DNA from: Bacteroides coprosuis DSM 18011
GTDB lineage: Bacteria > Bacteroidota > Bacteroidia > Bacteroidales > Bacteroidaceae
Length of the DNA stretch: 64,000 nucleotides
Direction: 5' to 3'
NCBI GenBank assembly: GCA_000212915.1
Contig: CM001167.1
Coordinates: 1,418,780-1,482,779 of the forward strand
Positions 37,347 through 44,236 of the stretch are shown one piece after another (position 1 is the first letter of the stretch; each line of letters opens with the position of its first letter). Position numbers and translations under genes: made by a program. The notes beneath the pieces were generated by a model that did no database searches, was not told where the DNA came from, and saw only the letters and a program-made list of their open reading frames with translations.

Positions 37347-37922
37347 ATGGCAGTAAGAATTTATACTAAAGGAGGAGATAAGGGTATGACTTCGATTCAT
37401 GGAGGTACTCGAGTAGATAAAGATGATATTCGTATTGAGGCAAACGGAGCTTTGGATGAACTCAACAGTGTCATTGGAGTGGTTCGCTCTTTTATGGCAG
37501 AAGAAGATAGCAGGCATGAGATTCTTTATCGCATTCAAAAAGAGATGATGGTAGTCATGTCTTTAGTAGCAACTCCCTCTGCACATCGCGAAAAAAACCC
37601 GAATACTTTTGATGAGTCTATTATTCCTTACTGTGAAGAATTAATAGATGAGATGGTGGCTCAAATCCCCGAAAATGAATTCTTTATTCTACCAGGAGGT
37701 AATCCAATTTCGGCTCATTTACAATGGGCTCGAACTATTGCTCGCAGAAGTGAGAGAAGACTGTGGACTTTGCACCGCAGTGATGCTTTACCCGATGAAT
37801 TGTTGAAATTTATTAATCGGCTTTCCGATTTGTTTTTTATTATGGGCAGAGAAGAGATGTTTCGAGATGGGAAAGCAGAAGAGAAATGGCATAAATTTCT
37901 GTACAAAAGAAAAAAGAAATAG
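37347..37922 (+). CDS. Cob(I)alamin adenosyltransferase, PduO type
   Basis: A 191-residue enzyme transferring the adenosyl group of ATP to cob(I)alamin or cob(I)yrinic acid diamide, forming the Co-C bond. Seen: the N-terminal ATP-binding IYTKGGDKGMTSIHGG motif, ANGALDELNSVIG, and the helical RTIARRSERRLWTL motif, with FINRLSDLFFIMGR near the end: the PduO/ATR class and not the CobA/BtuR class. It forms a two-gene operon with cbiA and is followed by a strong terminator. Because this step is also needed to use imported corrinoid, absence of a riboswitch in front of the pair is functionally reasonable. Confidence 0.92.
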   Translation: MAVRIYTKGGDKGMTSIHGGTRVDKDDIRIEANGALDELNSVIGVVRSFMAEEDSRHEILYRIQKEMMVVMSLVATPSAHREKNPNTFDESIIPYCEELIDEMVAQIPENEFFILPGGNPISAHLQWARTIARRSERRLWTLHRSDALPDELLKFINRLSDLFFIMGREEMFRDGKAEEKWHKFLYKRKKK

Positions 37923-37961
37923 AGGATAATATTCCTTTATTTGTTAATGAATACAAAAAAT

Positions 37962-38009
37962 ACCGATTTGGTTCTAGATTCGATGAGTTCAGACCAAGTC
38001 GGTTTTTTT
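37962..38009 (+). terminator. Intrinsic terminator after the adenosyltransferase gene
   Basis: Arms ACCGATTTGGT and ACCAAGTCGGT (11 pairs, one G-U) are followed by seven T. It lies 40 bases past the stop. Confidence 0.85.
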
Positions 38010-38027
38010 ATACTCTAAAAACTGTCT

Positions 38028-38035
38028 TATCTTAG
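38028..38035 (+). promoter_or_regulatory. Possible -7 element upstream of the GH2 gene
   Basis: TATCTTAG matches TAnnTTTG at all but one position. No good -33 element is visible and the site lies just past a terminator, so this is tentative. Confidence 0.3.
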
Positions 38036-38107
38036 CAAAAGGAAGGAGAAAGAGCTCTTCTTTCATCAACTTATTGAATAAAGAAATTCACTAACAATTT
38101 GATATAT

Positions 38108-40708
38108 ATGAAACGATTTCTGGTTTTTGTCGCAGTAGTACTTTTGTTTTTACCCTACTCAAGTGCTCGAGAGCGAATGTTATTTAATGAAGGTTGGTCT
38201 TTCAAAAAAGAAGATCCCTTGTCTATTCAAAAGGACAACCGTTTAGATTATGAGAAAATAAAGAAATGGATATTACCCTCTGGTAATCGATTCCTAAAAA
38301 ATGCACCACTCTATGCCCAGCCACAAGAAAAACTAAACGGTGGGGAATATACAGAAATTAGTTTCGATGATAGTTCGTGGAGAGTACTCAATCTACCTCA
38401 CGATTGGGGTATTGAAGGTCCTTTCGTTCAAGATCTTCCTGGAGAAACAGCTAAGTTGGAGTGGTTTGGGGTTGCTTGGTATCGTAAGCAATTTGAAGTT
38501 TCTTCAGAAGATGTAAATAAGCAATTCTTTCTAGAAATAGATGGTGCTATGTCTTATTCTACCGTATGGTGTAATGGAGAGTTAGTAGGAGGTTGGCCTT
38601 ATGGTTATGCTTCTTATCAAGTAGATTTAACACCTTATATTAAAGCTGGAGAAAAAAACCAGTTGGCTATTCGCTTAGATAACCCAAATATCTCTTCTAG
38701 ATGGTATCCTGGAGGGGGTATCTATAGAAATGTGTGGCTAACCAAAACAAATCCTATTCATATTGATCAATGGGGTACATTTGTTACAACTCCTCAAGTT
38801 TCAGCAGAGAAAGCTGAGGTTCATGTAGCCGTTTCATTGGCTAATGCTGAGAAAGACCATGCGCAAGTTGTACTACGTTCTACTCTCTATTTACAAGATA
38901 AAGAGGGTAATATCGAGGGAGATGCACTTGTTTCAACAGAACAAAAAGTATGTGCATGTAGCTCTAAAACCGTTAGTCAGGTTCTTTCTTTAGAACAGCC
39001 CAAACTATGGGATGTAGAACATCCTGATATGTATGTGGTTAAAACTGAAGTGTTGAATAATGAAGAGGTGCTCGATACCTATCTCACACCTTTTGGCATA
39101 CGTACGATTGAGTTTACAGCCGAAGATGGGTTTCACCTAAATGGAAGAAGAGTTCAGTTGAAAGGTGTTTGTATGCACCACGATCATGGAGCCTTAGGAG
39201 CAGCATTCCATACCCGTGCTATGGAACGTCAGATTGAAATATTAAAGGAGATGGGTGTAAATGCTATCCGTACTTCTCATAATCTTCCAGCTCAAGAAAT
39301 GCTCGATCTTTGCGACCGTATGGGTATCTTAGTTCTAGATGAGTTTGTAGATACTTGGGTAATGCCCAAAAAGGAGAATGGTTATTCCAAATTGTTTGTC
39401 GATTGGAATGAACAAGATTTACGTGCTTTTATCCATCGTGACAGAAATCACCCTTCTATAATAGCATGGAGTATAGGAAATGAAGTAGGAGAGCAACACA
39501 ACGAGCAAGGTATCGTAATTGGTAAATGGCTAAGTACTGTGGTGAGAGAAGAAGATTCTACTCGCCCTACTACAATAGGAAATGATAATCCTCAAGCAGG
39601 GTTTAATGGTTTCGAGCGAGTAGCAGATGTGTTTGGCTACAATTACAAACCTCATTTCTATGCGAAGTTTAAAGAAGAAAATCCAGAAATTCCATTATAT
39701 GGTAGTGAAACTGCTTCTTGTATCAGTACACGTGGAGAATATCTTTTCCCGGTAGATAATGACAAGAGTGGGGGTAAAATAGGATTTTATATGAGTTCGT
39801 ACGACTTATTTGCACCGGGTTGGGCTTGTCCTCCCGATACAGAATTTGAAGGTCAGGATAGAGTAAAAGCTAGTGCAGGAGAATTTGTATGGACGGGTTT
39901 TGATTACCTAGGCGAACCTACTCCTTTTACAGCAGATATGACAGTACTTTCCAACTATCATTCTGATGAAGAACGTGCTCAGGCAGAGAAAGATCTTAAG
40001 GAAGCAGGAAAATTAACAGTTCCTTCTCGTAGTTCGTATTTTGGAATTGTCGATTTAGCAGGTTTCAAGAAAGATCGTTTCTATATCTATCAAGCACATT
40101 GGCGTCCCGAATTGCCTATGGCACATATCTTACCTCATTGGAACTGGGCAGATCGTAAAGGAGAAATCACACCTATTCACGTATATACTTCTGGTGATGA
40201 GGCTGAATTATTCTTAAATGGAAAATCTTTAGGTAGAAAGTCCAAAGGGGAGTACGAATATCGCTTACGTTGGGATGATGTGGTTTACGAACCTGGAGAA
40301 GTAAAAGTTATTGCCTATAAAAATGGAAAAGAGTGGGCAGAAGATGTCGTTAAAACCACAGGAAATGCTACTCAACTCAAACTAGAAGCAGATCGACAAG
40401 CTATGAAGGCAGATGGATCAGATCTTATTTTTATAACTGTTGATATTTGTGATAAAGAAGGGCTAATGCATCCTAAGGCTTCCAACAAGATAGAGTTTGA
40501 AGTAAAAGGTGCTGCAGAAATTGTAGCAACAGATAACGGAGATCAAACGAGTCATGCTTCTTTCTTGAATCCTTATATCAATGCCTTTAATGGTAAAGCT
40601 TTAGTCATTTTGCGTTCTGTAAAAGGAAAATCGGGCAATATTATTTTAAAAGCAAAGTCCAAAGGCTTACGTGGTAGTCAAATTAAGCTAAAGAGTACAG
40701 AACTTTAA
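38108..40708 (+). CDS. Glycoside hydrolase family 2 (beta-galactosidase-like), exported
   Basis: An 866-residue exported enzyme. Seen: signal peptide (hydrophobic residues 3-17, SSAR cut); GH2 sugar-binding domain with LPHDWGIEGPF and WYPGGGIYRNVWL; Ig-like middle domain; TIM barrel with GVCMHHDHGALGAA, NAIRTSHNLP, the acid/base glutamate in IIAWSIGNEVGEQ and the nucleophile glutamate in PLYGSETAS; then a DUF4982-like region and a C-terminal Big-like domain. The ATG at 38108 gives the signal peptide; a TTG three codons earlier is rejected. The substrate is probably a beta-galactoside or related plant or host glycan. It stands alone between two terminators, with no SusC/D pair nearby. Confidence 0.9.
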   Translation: MKRFLVFVAVVLLFLPYSSARERMLFNEGWSFKKEDPLSIQKDNRLDYEKIKKWILPSGNRFLKNAPLYAQPQEKLNGGEYTEISFDDSSWRVLNLPHDWGIEGPFVQDLPGETAKLEWFGVAWYRKQFEVSSEDVNKQFFLEIDGAMSYSTVWCNGELVGGWPYGYASYQVDLTPYIKAGEKNQLAIRLDNPNISSRWYPGGGIYRNVWLTKTNPIHIDQWGTFVTTPQVSAEKAEVHVAVSLANAEKDHAQVVLRSTLYLQDKEGNIEGDALVSTEQKVCACSSKTVSQVLSLEQPKLWDVEHPDMYVVKTEVLNNEEVLDTYLTPFGIRTIEFTAEDGFHLNGRRVQLKGVCMHHDHGALGAAFHTRAMERQIEILKEMGVNAIRTSHNLPAQEMLDLCDRMGILVLDEFVDTWVMPKKENGYSKLFVDWNEQDLRAFIHRDRNHPSIIAWSIGNEVGEQHNEQGIVIGKWLSTVVREEDSTRPTTIGNDNPQAGFNGFERVADVFGYNYKPHFYAKFKEENPEIPLYGSETASCISTRGEYLFPVDNDKSGGKIGFYMSSYDLFAPGWACPPDTEFEGQDRVKASAGEFVWTGFDYLGEPTPFTADMTVLSNYHSDEERAQAEKDLKEAGKLTVPSRSSYFGIVDLAGFKKDRFYIYQAHWRPELPMAHILPHWNWADRKGEITPIHVYTSGDEAELFLNGKSLGRKSKGEYEYRLRWDDVVYEPGEVKVIAYKNGKEWAEDVVKTTGNATQLKLEADRQAMKADGSDLIFITVDICDKEGLMHPKASNKIEFEVKGAAEIVATDNGDQTSHASFLNPYINAFNGKALVILRSVKGKSGNIILKAKSKGLRGSQIKLKSTEL

Positions 40709-40733
40709 AAAACTGTGCTAATCCTAATAGTAG

Positions 40734-40768
40734 AAGGAGTTCCATAGAGACATGGAACTCCTTTTTTT
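40734..40768 (+). terminator. Intrinsic terminator after the GH2 gene
   Basis: Perfect 12-base arms AAGGAGTTCCAT and ATGGAACTCCTT around a 6-base loop, ending in a T-run. It lies 25 bases past the stop. Confidence 0.9.
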
Positions 40769-40819
40769 ACCCTTTCGTGTAGAAATTTTCACTAATTTCT
40801 GATAATATGTATAAAACGC

Positions 40820-40850
40820 CTTGAATAACGCATAAAAATTCTTTTCTTTG
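40820..40850 (+). promoter_or_regulatory. Probable promoter of the DUF1266-like gene
   Basis: CTTG at 40820-40823 and TTTCTTTG at 40843-40850, with a 19-base spacer, resemble the promoter upstream of rpmB in this window. It is 43 bases before the ATG. Confidence 0.45.
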
Positions 40851-40893
40851 GAAGATACATTCTATAACCGCTAATAAGATAAATCTTCATTTT

Positions 40894-42315
40894 ATGTTAA
40901 ACAAATACACCTCACTTTGCTCTGTATATAGATATACATCACATTTTGAGCAAGTTGTAGATGCAAAAACGATTCAAAAGGAATTCTATGATACAGTATC
41001 GTTAAAGGATAAGGCAGAAGAGGCGTTAATCCGCAAAAATCTAGAAAATATTTACGATATAACCGATGAGGAAAGTGCTATTGCTACTATTGAAGACTAT
41101 ATGAGTAATAGTATCTGGTTACATCCTATGTTTTCTATTTTGGTAGATGTCTGGCGAGATCAGCTTGATGTTTTGGAGCAAGACACGACTCAGATAGATG
41201 ATCTTATGCTTACCGATGAATACCTCATTGAAAAGGTTAAAAGTTACACTACCGATTTTGATGAAAACGACAAGGAGTTTATTGTCAATAGTGTTAAAGA
41301 TCAGCTAATGGACTTACTTTCTTGTCCTGAAAGTAAAAAGTTATTCATCCAGTTTTTTAATAAGAATGAAATCCTTATTCAATTGGCTGGTAACTATCCT
41401 GTCTGGGGCTTTGAATTGGCACGTTTGGTAGAGGTTATGACAAAGGCTAATGATTTAGGATACCTTACAGATGAACAACTGACTACTTATCTCAATAAAG
41501 TAGGGGAGTGTGTAGAGTCTAAATTTAGTTCTTGGGAACAGTTTTTAGCTAGCTGTGCGTTAGGAAAACTTTATACTTCACAAAATAGAGATGTTAAAAG
41601 TGTGTTTGTGCATAGTCAAGAAGAATATATTAAGAATGTATATGGCTTAATCACTTCGCCTAATCGCATCCTTCTCGATTCGGATTTATGGGGAAATAGT
41701 AGTTTTGCAAATATAAAACAGGCTTTGGAAGTTCAGTTTCATTTAAAACCTGTAAAAAAAGAATATTTAGCAGAATATGAAGCCAATGCCCAATTAGAAG
41801 GTCAGTCTATTGCACTTTTTAATAAATATCTAGGTGATCCTTTGAAAGAAAAAGGAGTAGATAATTATGTTCTAGAAAACTGGCAACTCAATAATGTATA
41901 TTCTGCAGAGAATGATATAAATGATGGTTCAACCTTCTGGAAGCAAGTGTATGATTTGAAAGAGAAGTTCGACTTGTTTTTTAGTAAAGAGGAAATTCCA
42001 ATTCTTATCTTGGGGAAACAAGTGATTACGAATAGGGCTCTTTATTTAGTGAAGCGCAAATTCTTGAAGAGAAAACTAGAAACTATCCCTTTGCCAGATG
42101 TGCAATTTGATTTTGAGGTGGAATACACCCAAGCTTATCTTAAAGTTATTTATAAGGGAATGACTCTTACTCACTTCCAACTCGAAGCTTCAAGAGTAGG
42201 GCTAGAGAGGGATGATCTTTTCAAAAAGAATAAAGAAGAGGTGTTTCAACTCTTTGAAAAAGATATACAAAGTTTGAAAGACGTTTTTAATAGTCTTCGT
42301 ACGATAAAAGAATAA
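40894..42315 (+). CDS. DUF1266-like protein of unknown function
   Basis: A 473-residue soluble, acidic, mostly helical protein without signal peptide or membrane segment. The region YPVWGFELARLVEVMTKAN, followed by LGYLTDEQLTTYL and FSSWEQFLASCALGKLY (about residues 168-235), resembles DUF1266, a domain of unknown function; I make this link from memory. The rest, including a C-terminal part rich in Lys and Phe, I do not recognise. It is a single-gene unit with its own promoter-like sequence and a strong terminator, so it is probably an expressed gene. No role can be inferred from the neighbours. Confidence 0.7.
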   Translation: MLNKYTSLCSVYRYTSHFEQVVDAKTIQKEFYDTVSLKDKAEEALIRKNLENIYDITDEESAIATIEDYMSNSIWLHPMFSILVDVWRDQLDVLEQDTTQIDDLMLTDEYLIEKVKSYTTDFDENDKEFIVNSVKDQLMDLLSCPESKKLFIQFFNKNEILIQLAGNYPVWGFELARLVEVMTKANDLGYLTDEQLTTYLNKVGECVESKFSSWEQFLASCALGKLYTSQNRDVKSVFVHSQEEYIKNVYGLITSPNRILLDSDLWGNSSFANIKQALEVQFHLKPVKKEYLAEYEANAQLEGQSIALFNKYLGDPLKEKGVDNYVLENWQLNNVYSAENDINDGSTFWKQVYDLKEKFDLFFSKEEIPILILGKQVITNRALYLVKRKFLKRKLETIPLPDVQFDFEVEYTQAYLKVIYKGMTLTHFQLEASRVGLERDDLFKKNKEEVFQLFEKDIQSLKDVFNSLRTIKE

Positions 42316-42337
42316 ATAATACACTCTAGATATAATG

Positions 42338-42375
42338 AAAGCCCTCGTTGGAATCTCCAATGAGGGCTTTATTGT
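42338..42375 (+). terminator. Intrinsic terminator after the DUF1266-like gene
   Basis: Fifteen-base arms AAAGCCCTCGTTGGA and TCCAATGAGGGCTTT (one G-U) around an ATC loop. The A-rich and T-rich flanks mean it could act in both directions. Confidence 0.85.
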
Positions 42376-42402
42376 TGAAGTACCTTTCCTGAAACTCTTT
42401 GC

Positions 42403-42663
42403 TTATAGCACCAGACTGAATGCAAGAGAATTACGGTTATACTCTATTTTGTAATTTGAGCCGAATAAATAGCCTAATTGGCTTATGTCACTTGGCAAAT
42501 GAAAGAGTTTAATACAAGTCATTGTTTTAACTGATACATTTTGCAATAGAGTGTCAGTACTAAGACTCAGACAGAATAAAGGAATCCTCTTTTTGTGTAT
42601 AACTCCTATTGTGACTATATATTCAGGTTGTGTATAAATATTAAGTTTACTTAGTGGCTTCAT
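42403..42663 (-). CDS. Small ORF of doubtful coding status
   Basis: An 86-codon frame, mildly hydrophobic, with no recognisable domain. It opens with MKPLSKLNIYTQPEYIV and ends in SLAFSLVL. It could be a fragment of a larger lost gene or chance. The start lies 20 bases from copy 2 of the dispersed repeat, and the stop lies just beyond a terminator belonging to the opposite gene. I found no ribosome-binding site or promoter that supports it. Confidence 0.2.
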   Translation of the reverse strand: MKPLSKLNIYTQPEYIVTIGVIHKKRIPLFCLSLSTDTLLQNVSVKTMTCIKLFHLPSDISQLGYLFGSNYKIEYNRNSLAFSLVL

Positions 42664-42681
42664 ACTTTGACTAGGTCAAGA

Positions 42682-42725
42682 TATCATCATGACACCGACA
42701 TGATGATACGATGACACCGACATGA
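42682..42725. repeat. Dispersed repeat, copy 2 (variant arrangement)
   Basis: Two direct copies of ATGACACCGACATGAT (starting at 42689 and 42711). The first lies within a perfect 10-base-arm hairpin, TATCATCATG (42682-42691) and CATGATGATA (42699-42708), whose loop is ACACCGA. The core GACACCGACATGATGAT is shared with copy 1. The inverted half and the TATGATAAT tail of copies 1 and 3 are absent. Confidence 0.7.
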
Positions 42726-42845
42726 TCACTTTTTGACCCTTTTAAAGTATAGCTCTGTCCTCGATTCAGAACACGTATTGTTGTTTGCGTATTTTTATAC
42801 AAATAAGGAGTGAGAGAGTTTTGGTAAACTGGGAGGGTAGGAGGC

Positions 42846-42882
42846 ATATAAAACGGGCTAAGTCCGTTGCAGAACTTAGCCC
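42846..42882 (-). terminator. Probable terminator of the lipoprotein gene
   Basis: Inverted repeat GGGCTAAGT (42854-42862) and ACTTAGCCC (42873-42881), 31 bases past the - strand stop, followed on the - strand by GTTTTATATG. The T-run is short. Confidence 0.6.
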
Positions 42883-42912
42883 ATTTCCCTCTAATTATAT
42901 AATGATTAAAAA

Positions 42913-44226
42913 CTATTCTGTGATAGATACTATTCTATCAAAAGAATAGCCTTCTGTGATGCTTAATCCTTTTGTGAGTTTTTTAGATTTAATATTGTAG
43001 ATATAAACACAAGGAGCAGTCTTTTCTGGGTTTACACCAATATAAGCTTTATCACCTTCTACCAATGATCTTTGTGAGAATGTACCTTCACTAAATGGTA
43101 GGTCTAATACTTCTAGCTTATCTGTTTTAAGATCAAGTACTGCATAGTAGCAGTTATAGTTGGCACCCCAACCAGGAGCCTTAGTATATTCAGGGTCTTG
43201 GATGTAAAGTAGAGCTTCGTCATTGCCTAAGTAATCTACAGTTACAATTTTACCTTTACGATCATTTTCTCCTTTGCTAAAGCCTACATAAGTTTTGTCA
43301 AATGAGAATTCTCCTTTCTTGATTCTCAATAGAGAACCATATTTCTCTGTACTCTTTCTATCTTTATCTGTAGAAACACTAGGAGCAGCATCTTGTAATT
43401 GTGAGCTACAAGCTAAATAGAAATTGCCTTTATCATCAAAGAAAGTTTTGTGTTGAAGAAGTTCGCCATAAGCAGTACCAGCCATTTCTTCGGCTCTATT
43501 TTCTAGGCCTGTTTTTTCAACCTCCATTGTTGCAGGATTAATGAAGGCATAGAAGAATTGCTTAGCCGCCTTTTTATTCTTGTCTGTATAAAGATAGATT
43601 AATTTCTTATCTGCTTTACGGTAGCTAAGTAAGCCTGATGTACTGAATTTCCCACCTTCAGGTAGAGCAGGTAGGTTTAAAGTACCTTCAGCAGTGATGG
43701 TTAAGTTTTCAGCATTGATTTTAGTCCAAATCACTTGCTTCTTATCCCCACTAGCAGCAGCAATTACGAAAGTAGTATCGTCAATCCAAGCATGAGAATA
43801 TCTTCTGTCTAAGAATGTATTTTTGCTAAAAGCAATTTCCTTAATAGTTGTTGCTTTCTTGTTGGAAATTTGATATTTACCGATACGACCTGTGTTTTTA
43901 GGAACTTGATAGTAATATTTACCATTGATGATCGACTCCTGATTAAGCATAGCAGTTACATCGGCAGCTACCCCTTTAAAGTCGATTGCTTTTTCTTGCT
44001 CCTCTAGAGAATTGACATTCATTACGAGCTGAGTTTTGCTTTTACCCATACCCGATGTTCCACCCAAAGACACCCAAATGTCAAAGTGTTTTTTCTCTAC
44101 GATTTTTTCTGTTTCGTTTCCCTTTGTTGGGTCTAGTTCGTTCTTGTCATCATCTGAACAAGACACCATAAATGCACTTGATAATAAAAAAGTAAGTGCA
44201 TACGCATAAAATTTTGATGTTTTCAT
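42913..44226 (-). CDS. DUF4374-like surface lipoprotein, partner of the TonB receptor upstream
   Basis: A 437-residue lipoprotein. Seen: signal with lipobox FMVSCSDDD; the acidic SDDD after the cysteine is like surface-export signals of Bacteroides lipoproteins. The body shows repeated short beta-rich blocks (TFVIAAASGDKKQVIWTKI, KLIYLYTDKNKK, GNFYLACSSQLQ, KVYIYNIKSK-like), consistent with a propeller. I assign DUF4374 from memory; that family includes siderophore-binding partners of TonB receptors such as XusB. It is co-transcribed with the receptor gene (10-base gap) under a cobalamin riboswitch, so the ligand is more likely a corrinoid, a role like BtuG. That is inference. Confidence 0.8.
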   Translation of the reverse strand: MKTSKFYAYALTFLLSSAFMVSCSDDDKNELDPTKGNETEKIVEKKHFDIWVSLGGTSGMGKSKTQLVMNVNSLEEQEKAIDFKGVAADVTAMLNQESIINGKYYYQVPKNTGRIGKYQISNKKATTIKEIAFSKNTFLDRRYSHAWIDDTTFVIAAASGDKKQVIWTKINAENLTITAEGTLNLPALPEGGKFSTSGLLSYRKADKKLIYLYTDKNKKAAKQFFYAFINPATMEVEKTGLENRAEEMAGTAYGELLQHKTFFDDKGNFYLACSSQLQDAAPSVSTDKDRKSTEKYGSLLRIKKGEFSFDKTYVGFSKGENDRKGKIVTVDYLGNDEALLYIQDPEYTKAPGWGANYNCYYAVLDLKTDKLEVLDLPFSEGTFSQRSLVEGDKAYIGVNPEKTAPCVYIYNIKSKKLTKGLSITEGYSFDRIVSITE

Positions 44227-44236
44227 GTGTTTGATT

